A stretch of 40,781 bases of DNA from Candidatus Methanomethylicus mesodigestus (GCA_001717005.1 MAGS01000086.1:23802-64582), one strand, 5' to 3'; positions 8,528-18,037 are shown, counted from the first letter of the stretch. Program-made: numbers and translations. The notes: a model not told the origin generated them from the sequence alone.

Positions 8528-10315
8528 TTGAAGATACACCTGAAATCCGTCCTCATCATAGGTGCCATGGCGATCATATTGCTGTCGCTGCTAAGCTTCT
8601 CTACCTACTCTATGATCCTCGCCGGATTCTCAGAGATCGAGACCAAAGAGACGCTTGGCAACATAGCCCTCGCGCAGCGTATAATCGGCAACGACCTGAG
8701 CGAACTGGAGACCACTGCCTCCGACTGGGCTTGGTGGGATGACACCTACTCATTCATGGGTACCATGAGCCAGTCCTACATCGACTCGACCCTCGCCGAC
8801 GCGTCCCTCCAGAACATCCATGTAAACGTCATACTATTCATCGATACCAACGGAAGCCTCTGGTTCGGGAAAGCTGTCAACCTCACGACGGGCGACGGAG
8901 TCGAACTCCCTCCCTCCATCGCCGAGAACCTCTCCTACTTTGAGCCGCTCACAGTCTTCAATGGCACCGCGCGCCACAGCGGCGTTCTGATCATAGGCGA
9001 AACCCCTGCGCTCTTCAGCTCGTCCCCCATACTGACCACCGACCGCGAGGGGCCGAGCGCGGGCACGCTCATCATGATCCGATACTTCGACGAGGTGGCG
9101 GCCGCCAGGATCTCTTCGATCCTGAACATGTCCTTCGAGGCGGTCAATTACAACAGTCCTTCTCTATCTCCGGACTTTGCGGAGGCTAAGGCGTCCCTCT
9201 CCCCCTCCGGCACCTTCGTCAAGATCGTGAGCGAGGACACCATATCCGGATTCGCAGAGTTGCGCGACCCATACGGCGACCCCGCAATTCTCTTCAGGAT
9301 GGATATGTCGAGGGCCCTCTCCGCCCTGAAGGGGGCGGCCCTCTTCTACTTCCTGCTCTCAACGTTTGGCATCAGCATAATGGCGGTCCTGATCGCCCTC
9401 CTACTCCTCAGGTGGGCGATCATACTGCGCATAAGCCGATTGTCTTCCGAAGTCAGCCAGATAGCGTCCTCGAAGAGCTTCGAGTCGAGGGTGGCAGAGA
9501 GTGGCGAGGATGAGATATACGCTCTAGCCCACGACATAAACGGGATGCTGCTCGCCCTCCAGAACTCCCAGATCACGCTGAAGGAGTACAGCGAGCACCT
9601 TGAGGACCTCGTGAATGAGAAGACGAAGCAGCTGAAGGAGGCTGAGCGGCTGGCCACAATCGGCGAGACCGCAGCCATGGTGGGCCACGACCTCAAGAGC
9701 CCGCTCCAGGCTGCCGTCAACACGCTATATCTGGCAAAGGAGACGCTCGGGTCGATGAAGCTCGACGAAAAGGATATGCTATCCATGGACGAATACTGCG
9801 ACCGCCTCTCAAAGTATCTCTCTTACATGAACAGGATAGTCTCCGACCTGCAGGACTTCGCCAGGCCGCTGAAGCCGGAATACGCTTGGGTGGACCTGAG
9901 GCGCCTTCTTTCCGACTCGCTAAACACGATCCAGGTCCCGAAGGGCGTGGGCGTGTCGGTGGACGTCGCCGAGGGCTTCCCCAAGGTGAGGGCGGACCCG
10001 CTCCTGATGCAGCGCCTCTCCACCAACTTGGCCAACAACGCGGTCCAGGCTATGCCTGACGGCGGGTCGCTGCGCATCTCCGCCCGCCTCTCCGGAGGGT
10101 CCCTGACCCTGAAGTTCAGCGATACGGGGGTCGGCATATCTGAGGAGAACTTGGGCAAACTCTTCGTACCCCTCTTCACGACCAAGTCGAAGGGCTCGGG
10201 GCTGGGGCTGGCGATCTGCAAGAGGATCGCAGAGGCGCAGGGCGGCACAATAGCCGTCGAGAGCAAAGTCGGCGCCGGGACGGCGTTCACCGTCACGATA
10301 CCGCAGCCGCCGTAG
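8528..10315 (+). CDS. Sensor histidine kinase, CHASE4-HAMP-HisKA-HATPase
   Basis: Two TM segments; extracytoplasmic LETTASDWAWWDDTYSFM (CHASE4); H-box MVGHDLKSPLQA; ATPase motifs NLANNAVQAM, FSDTGVGI, GSGLGLAI. TTG start. Confidence 0.92.
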   Translation: MKIHLKSVLIIGAMAIILLSLLSFSTYSMILAGFSEIETKETLGNIALAQRIIGNDLSELETTASDWAWWDDTYSFMGTMSQSYIDSTLADASLQNIHVNVILFIDTNGSLWFGKAVNLTTGDGVELPPSIAENLSYFEPLTVFNGTARHSGVLIIGETPALFSSSPILTTDREGPSAGTLIMIRYFDEVAAARISSILNMSFEAVNYNSPSLSPDFAEAKASLSPSGTFVKIVSEDTISGFAELRDPYGDPAILFRMDMSRALSALKGAALFYFLLSTFGISIMAVLIALLLLRWAIILRISRLSSEVSQIASSKSFESRVAESGEDEIYALAHDINGMLLALQNSQITLKEYSEHLEDLVNEKTKQLKEAERLATIGETAAMVGHDLKSPLQAAVNTLYLAKETLGSMKLDEKDMLSMDEYCDRLSKYLSYMNRIVSDLQDFARPLKPEYAWVDLRRLLSDSLNTIQVPKGVGVSVDVAEGFPKVRADPLLMQRLSTNLANNAVQAMPDGGSLRISARLSGGSLTLKFSDTGVGISEENLGKLFVPLFTTKSKGSGLGLAICKRIAEAQGGTIAVESKVGAGTAFTVTIPQPP

Positions 10316-10403
10316 CCTCCTACGCGCCCGCCGCGCAGGTGCCGCCTGCGCTTCATTATCGTTTATAACCCCTCGGATCGAAGTAACCTAGAGGGACGTC
10401 TTT

Positions 10404-12293
10404 TTGTCAGACAGGATCAGCGCACACCATTCCATCAAGGAGATGTACGGCAAGATAAAGTCCGACGGGATCACAAACGTCTGGGACCGGTGGGCTGCCC
10501 AGGAGCAGGTTAGGTGCAAGACCTTCTGCGCCAAGGGGCTCAGCTGCCAGTTCTGCAGCAACGGCCCCTGCAGGATAATCCCCGGCAGGCTCGAGCGGGG
10601 CGTCTGCGGCATCGACGGCGACGCGATGCCCATGCGCTACATGCTCCTTAGGAACGCGATGGGGCTGTCGACCTACACCTACCACGCGCGCGAGGTCGCG
10701 AAGACGCTCATAGCGACCGCCGAGGGCAGGACGCCGTTCGAGATCAGGGACGTCCAGAAGCTGAAGGCGCTGGCGGAAAAGGCTGGGATCGCCCCCTCGC
10801 TGCCGGCGAGGGCCATGGCATCAGCGCTCGGGCAGTACATGCTCGCGTCCATAAACGGCGACCCGCGCACCCCGCTGGGGCTGATCCCTTCCATGGCGAC
10901 GCCCGGGCGGGTCGAGGCGTGGGCGAGGCTTGGCATACTGCCCGGCGGGCCCGCGAACGAGCAGGTGGACGCCGTCTCACACTGCCTCACAAGCGTCGAT
11001 GGCGACTACGTCTCGCTCGCCAAGACCGCGCTCAGGATGAGCATCTCGTGCATCTACGGCTCGCTGATACCCCTCGAGTACGGCCAGGACATCCTCTTCG
11101 GCACGCCGCGCCCCCACACGATCAACTTCGACCTCGGGCTTCTCGACCCATCATACGTCAACATCGTCGTCAACGGGCACGAGCCCTTCGTCGGTATGGC
11201 GCTGATAAGGCACTGCAGGCGCGAGGACGTGCAGCAGGATGCCCGCGGCGCAGGCGCCAAGGGTGTCAGGGTCATAGGCTCCATAGAGACCGGGCAGGAG
11301 ATCCTGCAGAGGACCGAGTCCGACGCCGTATACATGGGGATGACCGGCAACTGGCTGACGGTCGAGCCGCTCATAGCCACCGGCGCCGTGGACCTATTCG
11401 CCATGGACATGAACTGCTCGCCGCCATCGCTCGAGGAGTACGCTAAGAAGTACCCCACGACCTTCGTCTCCGTCTCGCCCCTCGTCAACGTCCCCGGCAT
11501 CGGAACCCACGTGGATTACCTGCCGGAGAGGGTCGAGGCGCAGGCAGCCGAGCTCGCGAGGATGGCGGTCTCCAACTTCAGGAGCCGCCGCGGGAGGCAG
11601 CCGCACGTCCCGGCGAGGGTGCAGTCCGCGGTCGTCGGGTTCTCTACCGAGTCCATACTCGAGGCGCTAGGCGGCACCCTCACCCCGCTCCTCGATGCCA
11701 TAAAGGGCGGCGCCATCAAGGGGGTCGTCGGGCTCGTCTCGTGCACTACCCTGGGCAACGGCCCCCAGGACTCCGCGACGATAGCCATGGCAAAGGAGCT
11801 CATAAGGCGGGACATACTCGTCCTCTCGATGGGCTGCGGCAGCGCCGCCCTCCAGGTCGGCGGCCTCTGCACGCTCGAGGCAGGCGAGCTCGCGGGGCCG
11901 GGCCTCAGGGCCATGTGCGGCGCCCTGAAGGTGCCACCCGTCCTCTCATTCGGGACCTGCACCGACACCGGGCGGCTCTCGGTGCTCGTCTCGGCAATCG
12001 CCAACGCGCTCGGGGTCGACGTGCCCGCGCTGCCTGTGGCCGTGACCGCCCCGCAGTACATGGAGCAGAAGGCCACACTCGACGCCGTCTTCGCCCTCGC
12101 TTTCGGTGTCCTGACCCACGTCTCGCCGACCCCGCCGCTCGTGGGAGGGGCGAGGCTGATGAAGCTCCTCTCGCAGGACCTCGAAGGGCTCACAGGCGGC
12201 AGCCTCCTCCTCGAGGAGGACATGGCAAAGGCCGCCGAGGCTATATCCTCCCACATATCGAAGAAGCGGTCCGCCCTGGGGCTCCCGGCATAG
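10404..12293 (+). CDS. CooS/Ni-CODH-fold protein with altered active-site cluster ligands
   Basis: CQFCSNGPCRI...RGVCG B-cluster motif, VNGHEPF, MDMNCSPPS, VSCTTLGN, SMGCGSAALQ, FGTCTDTGR and APQYMEQKA all correspond to CooS motifs. The GICCTG motif reads GSIETG. Confidence 0.88.
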   Translation: MSDRISAHHSIKEMYGKIKSDGITNVWDRWAAQEQVRCKTFCAKGLSCQFCSNGPCRIIPGRLERGVCGIDGDAMPMRYMLLRNAMGLSTYTYHAREVAKTLIATAEGRTPFEIRDVQKLKALAEKAGIAPSLPARAMASALGQYMLASINGDPRTPLGLIPSMATPGRVEAWARLGILPGGPANEQVDAVSHCLTSVDGDYVSLAKTALRMSISCIYGSLIPLEYGQDILFGTPRPHTINFDLGLLDPSYVNIVVNGHEPFVGMALIRHCRREDVQQDARGAGAKGVRVIGSIETGQEILQRTESDAVYMGMTGNWLTVEPLIATGAVDLFAMDMNCSPPSLEEYAKKYPTTFVSVSPLVNVPGIGTHVDYLPERVEAQAAELARMAVSNFRSRRGRQPHVPARVQSAVVGFSTESILEALGGTLTPLLDAIKGGAIKGVVGLVSCTTLGNGPQDSATIAMAKELIRRDILVLSMGCGSAALQVGGLCTLEAGELAGPGLRAMCGALKVPPVLSFGTCTDTGRLSVLVSAIANALGVDVPALPVAVTAPQYMEQKATLDAVFALAFGVLTHVSPTPPLVGGARLMKLLSQDLEGLTGGSLLLEEDMAKAAEAISSHISKKRSALGLPA

Positions 12294-12399
12294 CCCGCCG
12301 GGCGGTCGCCGTCGGCATGGGCAGGCGGGCCGCCCCCTCCCGACCCAACCCTTTTATCGCATCCCGCCCAAATGTCATCACTGAAAGGAGACTCTTCCC

Positions 12400-13401
12400 A
12401 TGGACCCAAAGGAATCCGCGCGGAACGCACTCCTGTACGTCTTGGATGCGGCGGCCGGCGAGAGGGCAGCCGTGATATGCGACGACGTCAGCCTCGAAGT
12501 CGGCAGGGCCTTCGCCGAGGGTGCCGTAGGCCTCGACCTCTGGTCGCGCCTCTTCGTTCTCAAGACCGGCGGCGAGCCGCGGTCCTCGGTCCCGACCGAG
12601 GTGCGCGAGGCGGTCGCCTCCGGCTCGGCCGACATATACGTGACGATCTTCCGCGAGAGCGAGAGGGAGACGCCCTTCCGCATCAGCATAATCGACCTCA
12701 TAAGCAAGCACCGGAAGTACCGGCTTGGCCACTGCCCGGGCATAACGATGGACATGCTTACCGAGGGCGCTCTGGCCCTCTCCGCCGAGGAGCACAGGGC
12801 GATCTACTCCGACGCGCAGAGGCTGATGTCGCGCCTTGCCGGGGCCGAAAGGGTCAGGGTCACCAGCCCCAACGGGACCGACGCATCGTTCCGGGCGCTC
12901 GGCAGGGACTTCTTCACCGACACCCGGTTCGACTGGAAGACCTACAAGTGGGGGAACCTGCCGACGGGCGAGGTGATGTGCGCCCCCGTGGAGGACTCGC
13001 TCGAGGGCAGGATCGTCTGCGACCTGTCAATAGGCGGCATAGGCCAAATCTCCTCGCCCGTGAAGATCACCGCCAGGGGCGGCCGCGCGGAGCGGTTCGA
13101 GTGCTCCGACGTCGCTGTCCTGAGGCGCGTGGAGGACGCCCTCAGCGTGGACGACGCCGCCAGGCACGTCGGCGAGTTCGCATTCGGGCTGAACAAGAAG
13201 GCGCGGCTCTCGGCGGGCTTCCTTGAGGCCGAGAAGGTCGGCAACACTATCCACTTCGCCTTCGGGCACAACACCGACTTCCCTGGCGGCATGAACGCGT
13301 CCGCCACGCACATGGACTTCCTCGTCTCGAAGCCCACGGTCACGGTCACTACCTCCCCCGGGAGGGAGATCATCGCCATGAGGGACGGGGTCCTGCAGTA
13401 G
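12400..13401 (+). CDS. M29-like (aminopeptidase T-type) metallopeptidase family protein
   Basis: ISIGGIGQISSPVKITARGGR, FAFGHNTDFPGGMNASATHMDFLV resembling M29 aminopeptidase C-terminal motifs. Confidence 0.7.
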   Translation: MDPKESARNALLYVLDAAAGERAAVICDDVSLEVGRAFAEGAVGLDLWSRLFVLKTGGEPRSSVPTEVREAVASGSADIYVTIFRESERETPFRISIIDLISKHRKYRLGHCPGITMDMLTEGALALSAEEHRAIYSDAQRLMSRLAGAERVRVTSPNGTDASFRALGRDFFTDTRFDWKTYKWGNLPTGEVMCAPVEDSLEGRIVCDLSIGGIGQISSPVKITARGGRAERFECSDVAVLRRVEDALSVDDAARHVGEFAFGLNKKARLSAGFLEAEKVGNTIHFAFGHNTDFPGGMNASATHMDFLVSKPTVTVTTSPGREIIAMRDGVLQ

Positions 13402-13403
13402 TG

Positions 13404-14330
13404 CTACTCTCCCGGGCCTGCCTCCCCCCGCCCCGCGCCCCCCTCGAGCCTCCGAGCCATCCCTGCCCACCTGGCATCCAGCTCGTCCTGCAGCCTGGCG
13501 ACCTCCGCGTCCCCGAGCTGGCCGAACCTGCCCTGCATCCTTAGGTAGTCCGCAAGCGGTCTCCTCCTCGACCTGTCCAGCAGCCCCCTCGACGGCCCGG
13601 TGAGTGTGTACCTGCCGCCCTGCCACTCGTAGAGGATCCACGACCCGGTCATGACTGCCATCCTCCCCACATCCACGCCCCTCTCCGTCGGGTACCTCCA
13701 GCCGGGAGGGCAAGGCGTGAGTATGTGGATGTACTTCAGCCCCCTGATCGACATCGCCTTCTTGATCTTGTCCGCAAGGTCCAGCGGGAAGGCCGCGCAC
13801 GCCGTCGCAACGTAAGGCACGCCGTGGGCCGCCATTATCGCCGGGACGTCCTTCTTGGGCTCCGCCTTCCCCCTTATCGCCGTGGTCGTCGCCGCGCCCG
13901 CCGGGGTGGCGCTGCTGCTCTGCGTGCCCGTGTTCATATACGCCTCGTTGTCGTAGCAGACGTAGATGAAGTTCTCGCCCCTCTCGGCCGCGCCGCTGAG
14001 CCCCTGTATCCCTATGTCCGCGGTCCCGCCGTCGCCGGCCCACGCCACTACGCTGGTCTCCCCCCTCCCCGAGAGCTCGAGCGCCGCCGACATGCCGCTG
14101 GCGGTCGCCGCAGCCGCCGCGAAGGCAGTGTTCAGGGTCGGGACCGCCGATGACGACCTCGGATAGTAGCCCTGTATCACCGCGCTGCAGCATGCGGGCA
14201 CCGTCATGACCGTATTCGGCCCCAGCACCTTGAGCGCCATCCTGATGGCAAGCGAGAGCATGCACCCCGGGCACGACGCATTGCCCGGCAGGAAGAGCTC
14301 ATCCTGGCGCAGCTCCTTCAGCGTCACCAC
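13404..14330 (-). CDS. porB: 2-oxoacid (pyruvate):ferredoxin oxidoreductase beta subunit
   Basis: GNASCPGCMLSLAIRMALK, AWAGDGGTADIGIQGLSGAAERGENFIYVCYDNEAYMNTGTQSS (TPP-binding motif). Confidence 0.93.
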   Translation of the reverse strand: MVTLKELRQDELFLPGNASCPGCMLSLAIRMALKVLGPNTVMTVPACCSAVIQGYYPRSSSAVPTLNTAFAAAAATASGMSAALELSGRGETSVVAWAGDGGTADIGIQGLSGAAERGENFIYVCYDNEAYMNTGTQSSSATPAGAATTTAIRGKAEPKKDVPAIMAAHGVPYVATACAAFPLDLADKIKKAMSIRGLKYIHILTPCPPGWRYPTERGVDVGRMAVMTGSWILYEWQGGRYTLTGPSRGLLDRSRRRPLADYLRMQGRFGQLGDAEVARLQDELDARWAGMARRLEGGAGRGEAGPGE

Positions 14331-14331
14331 C

Positions 14332-15528
14332 TCAGGCTCCCCCCTGGCCCCCGGGCGCGCTGGGCGAGCGCCTCAGCCCCCACCACACCTCGTGCCCCTG
14401 GGCGGGATCCCCCGACTCCGCGGCCCTGAGCGCATCCGCCGCCATCCCCATGAAGTCCTCTGGCCTGATGTCCCTGCCGCCGAGCCCCGCGACATACCGC
14501 GCCGCCCTTCCCCCGACCACCGACGCCGCCTCCGTCGCCAGGATGCCCCCCATCCCGAAGGAGTAGTCCCTGTCCACGACCGCGACCGCCTTCGCGCCGC
14601 CAACCGCCCTCACTATCGCCTCGGACGGGAAGGGGCGCACAGCCTTCATCCGCAGGACGCCCGCCCTCGTTCCTTGGTCCCTGAGCGCATCCGCCGCGTC
14701 CTTGGCGTCCCCGCTCGACGCCCCTGCGACCACAATCACCACCTCCGCATCGCCGCACCTGTAATCCTCGACCAGCCCCGCCTGCCTCCTCCCGGATGCC
14801 CTGCCGAACGCGCCCGCCGCCTCCTCTATGACGCGCTTGGAGCGTTCGAGCGCATCCCTTATCGCGCTCCTCACCTCCATCATCGCATCCGGGCCGGTCA
14901 GGTTGCCGTAGGTTGCCGGGCTTCTAGTATCCATCAGAACGGGCAGCATCGACGGGTCCAGCCTCGGCAGGAACGCATCTGCATCCTCCTGCGGCATGAG
15001 GTCCAGCCGCTCCGCCGTATGCGAGAGCGAGAACGCATCTAGGCCGAACATCACCGGCTGCATCACCTCGGCGTCCTCCGCAACCCTGAACGCCATGATC
15101 GAGGTGTCGTATGCCTCCTGCACGCTCTCGCAGATCATCGAGATCCAGCCGGCGTCGCGCTGCGCGAGCTGGTCGGTGTGCTCGTTCCAGATGCTCCACG
15201 GCGGCGCCAGCGTCCTGTTCACGACCGCCATCACCATTGGTATCCTGCCCAGGCCGGTCCAGAAGACCATCTCGTTCATGTAGAGGAGCCCCTGCGAGGA
15301 GGTCGCCGTGAACGCCCTCGCCCCGCACGCCGCCGCCCCGTAGCAGGCGCTGAGCGCGCTGTGCTCGGACTCGACTCTTATGTACCTCCCCCTCATCTCG
15401 CCGCTCGCCATAAACTCCGAGAGCTTCTCCACGATCTGCGTCTGAGGGGTTATCGGGTATGCCGCGACCACCTCTGCCCTCGCCGACCTCACCCCGTACG
15501 CCACCGCGTGGTTTCCTGTCGCTATCAA
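14332..15528 (-). CDS. porA: 2-oxoacid (pyruvate):ferredoxin oxidoreductase alpha subunit
   Basis: GNHAVAYGVRSARAEVVAAYPITPQTQIVEKLSEF, ESEHSALSACYGAAACGARAFTATSSQGL. Confidence 0.94.
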   Translation of the reverse strand: MIATGNHAVAYGVRSARAEVVAAYPITPQTQIVEKLSEFMASGEMRGRYIRVESEHSALSACYGAAACGARAFTATSSQGLLYMNEMVFWTGLGRIPMVMAVVNRTLAPPWSIWNEHTDQLAQRDAGWISMICESVQEAYDTSIMAFRVAEDAEVMQPVMFGLDAFSLSHTAERLDLMPQEDADAFLPRLDPSMLPVLMDTRSPATYGNLTGPDAMMEVRSAIRDALERSKRVIEEAAGAFGRASGRRQAGLVEDYRCGDAEVVIVVAGASSGDAKDAADALRDQGTRAGVLRMKAVRPFPSEAIVRAVGGAKAVAVVDRDYSFGMGGILATEAASVVGGRAARYVAGLGGRDIRPEDFMGMAADALRAAESGDPAQGHEVWWGLRRSPSAPGGQGGA

Positions 15529-15788
15529 TCAGATGCCTCCTCCGCCATCCTTATCGCCTTGACCGGGCAGACCGCCCCGCAGATCCCGCACCCCTTGCAG
15601 TAGTCGTAGTCTATCCGAACGCCGCGCCCCTCGCCCCTCACTACTGACGCATCCGGGCAGTAAAGCCAGCAGATGAGGCACTTCGTGCACCTCCTTTGGT
15701 CTATCTCAGGCCTCCTGAGCCTCCACTGCCCCGTCCTGCCGCTGGCCCCCATGGTGGGGGCAGACGATGCCGCCCCGCAATCCCTCAC
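15525..15788 (-). CDS. porD: 2-oxoacid (pyruvate):ferredoxin oxidoreductase delta subunit (2x[4Fe-4S])
   Basis: CTKCLICWLYCPD and CKGCGICGAVCPVKAI. GTG start overlapping the porG stop (GTGA); an internal ATG at 15752 is an alternative. The longer ORF-track start is rejected. Confidence 0.88.
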   Translation of the reverse strand: MRDCGAASSAPTMGASGRTGQWRLRRPEIDQRRCTKCLICWLYCPDASVVRGEGRGVRIDYDYCKGCGICGAVCPVKAIRMAEEASD

Positions 15789-16327
15789 GGCCCGGCCACC
15801 TCGTATGCGGCGAGCGCCGCCCTGACGTTCCTCTCGCCCAGCTCCCCCCGCCACCTCCTCCTCACGACCTTCTCGAGCGTCGCCCTGCCTACCATGCCCG
15901 ACGCCTTGGAGATCGCCCCGAGCATGGCCGTGTTCACGACCGCCCACCCCGCGACGACGAGCCCGTTCTCGACCGCTATCGCAGTCGCATCGACCGCCGC
16001 ACACCGGACCCCCGGGACATCGGGCGCGGACCTGCCGTTGACCAGCAGGATGCCCCCGCCCTTAATCCCAACGAGCGTCTCCGGGTCGCCGGCCAGCTGC
16101 CGCTCGAAGACCCCCACGATGTCCGGCGAGTAGACCAGCGAGTGCCTCCTGATCGGCGAGTCTGACACCCTGGCCGAGGCGGCGACCGGAGCGCCCCTCC
16201 TCTCTGCGCCGAAGGCAGGGATCGACTGCCCGTATCGCCCCTCCTCAACCGCCGCATCGGCGAGCATCTCCGACGCCGTCACTATCCCCTGCCCTCCCCT
16301 GCCGCGGAGCCTGATCTCCAACAGCAT
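15785..16327 (-). CDS. porG: 2-oxoacid (pyruvate):ferredoxin oxidoreductase gamma subunit
   Basis: MLLEIRLRGRGGQGIVTASEMLADAAVEEGRYGQSIPAFGAERRGAPV. Start moved from ORF-track 16456 to ATG 16327. Confidence 0.92.
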   Translation of the reverse strand: MLLEIRLRGRGGQGIVTASEMLADAAVEEGRYGQSIPAFGAERRGAPVAASARVSDSPIRRHSLVYSPDIVGVFERQLAGDPETLVGIKGGGILLVNGRSAPDVPGVRCAAVDATAIAVENGLVVAGWAVVNTAMLGAISKASGMVGRATLEKVVRRRWRGELGERNVRAALAAYEVAGP

Positions 16328-16579
16328 GAACGAAAAAACCCCCTGCCTTAACCTATGCCGGCGATGTTTTAAAAGGATGCGACGCCGCCCCGGGTATGCC
16401 CCTTCAATGCGCCGCCTGTAGGGGAAAAGCTTATAAGCCATGCCAAGACCCTTCAAAACGGTTTAAAGTACGAAGGCCTCGACAAATAGCGTTAGCCTGC
16501 CATGCTTGCTAATTCTATTGCTTTTGTAGCTTTACTAAAAACAGGCAAAATGAGTTGATGGTTTACGAGATTCGAGGAT

Positions 16580-18037
16580 TTGGATATTGATAAGGATATA
16601 CTAGATTCCATTAAGGAGATCGGCTACGAGGAGCCGACCAAGATACAGAGCGAGGCGATCCCTCTCATAAAGGAGGGCTACGACGTCGTCGGCCAGTCTG
16701 AGACCGGCTCGGGGAAGACCGCAGCGTTCGGGATCCCCCTCGTCGAGAAGGTCACCAAGGGCGGCGGGCTGCAGGCGCTCATACTGGCGCCGACAAGGGA
16801 GCTCGCGCAGCAGATTGCAGCGGAGATCGAGAAGTTCTCCCGCGCCAAGCGCCTCCGGATCCAGTGCGTCTACGGCGGCGCGTCGATAGCGCCGCAGATC
16901 GACGGGCTCAGGAGCGCCGAGATAGTCGTCGGCACGCCAGGCAGGGTCATGGACCACCTTGAGCGCCGGACGATGCGCACGGGCAAGATACAGACTTTCA
17001 TACTCGACGAGGCGGACAAGATGATCGACATGGGGTTCATCGACGACATAAGGCGCATAGAGAGCGAGATACCGCGCGAGAGGCAGACGCTCATGTTCAG
17101 CGCCACAATGCCGGACGACCTGGCGGACATAAGGGACAGCTTCACGAGGGGCGCCAAGAAGGTGAAGACCGAGACCAAGGTCAGCGAGGACATGCTCAAG
17201 CAGTACTGCTGCCTGGTCGACAGGCGCATGAAGTTCTCGCTCCTTGTCCACCTGATGCGGAACGAGAAGCCGGGGCTCGCGATCGTCTTCTGCAACATGA
17301 AGCGCGAGGTGGACCTGGTGGCGAAGAACCTGAAGAAGAACGGCATAAACGCGGAGGCGCTCCACGGCGACATGTCCCAGAGCCGCAGGGAGCACGTCAT
17401 GGAGGACTTCCACAACGGCGAGATCGACGTCCTTGTTGCGACAGACGTCGCCGCGAGGGGGCTGGACTTCAAGAAGGTCACCCATGTCTTCAACTACGGC
17501 ATACCAAAGAACTGCGACGATTACGTCAACCGGATCGGCCGGACAGCGAGGGCTGGCGAGTCGGGCAAGGCCATCGCCATGCTGAGCGAGGAGGACATGA
17601 TCCCGTTCCGGCGGATAGTTAACATCTACAACTTCGGCGTTGAGGAGATCGAATACAACCCCGAGGAGGTGGAGCAGTTGCCGTTCGTCAGGGACTCTTA
17701 CAGCCGCGACGGCGGAGGCAGGAGGGGCTCATTCGGGCGCAGGGGCGGATACGGCAGGGGAGGCGGCGATGGAGGCCGCCGATGGGGCAGGGGCCAAGAC
17801 CGGGACAGGGGATACGGCGGCGACCGACGTGATGACCGCGAGGGCGGAAGGCGCGGTCGGTACGGTGGCGGCGGGCGGTATGGCGGCAGCGGCCGTCGCA
17901 GGCGCTCTGACGGGGGCGACGGCGAAGGCGACCGCAATGGCTACTATGGCTCTCGCAGCTGGGGCGGAGGAAGGCGCGGGTCGTCCGGGCGCGGCGGAGG
18001 GGAGAGCTACGGGCCGCACAGGGAGCCTGCCAACTAG
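16580..18037 (+). CDS. DEAD-box RNA helicase with RGG-rich C-terminal tail
   Basis: TKIQSEAIPL (Q motif), SETGSGKTAAF, PTRELAQQ, DEAD (ILDEADKMI), SAT, HRIGRTARAG-type motif VI (NRIGRTARAG). Tail rich in RGG/GYG repeats. 5' end uncertain (see findings). Confidence 0.93.
   Translation: MDIDKDILDSIKEIGYEEPTKIQSEAIPLIKEGYDVVGQSETGSGKTAAFGIPLVEKVTKGGGLQALILAPTRELAQQIAAEIEKFSRAKRLRIQCVYGGASIAPQIDGLRSAEIVVGTPGRVMDHLERRTMRTGKIQTFILDEADKMIDMGFIDDIRRIESEIPRERQTLMFSATMPDDLADIRDSFTRGAKKVKTETKVSEDMLKQYCCLVDRRMKFSLLVHLMRNEKPGLAIVFCNMKREVDLVAKNLKKNGINAEALHGDMSQSRREHVMEDFHNGEIDVLVATDVAARGLDFKKVTHVFNYGIPKNCDDYVNRIGRTARAGESGKAIAMLSEEDMIPFRRIVNIYNFGVEEIEYNPEEVEQLPFVRDSYSRDGGGRRGSFGRRGGYGRGGGDGGRRWGRGQDRDRGYGGDRRDDREGGRRGRYGGGGRYGGSGRRRRSDGGDGEGDRNGYYGSRSWGGGRRGSSGRGGGESYGPHREPAN

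Noticed and set aside
13027-14274. 415-aa minus-strand ORF over porB and the M29-like gene
   Set aside because: Shifted frame of porB, low-complexity composition, no motifs.
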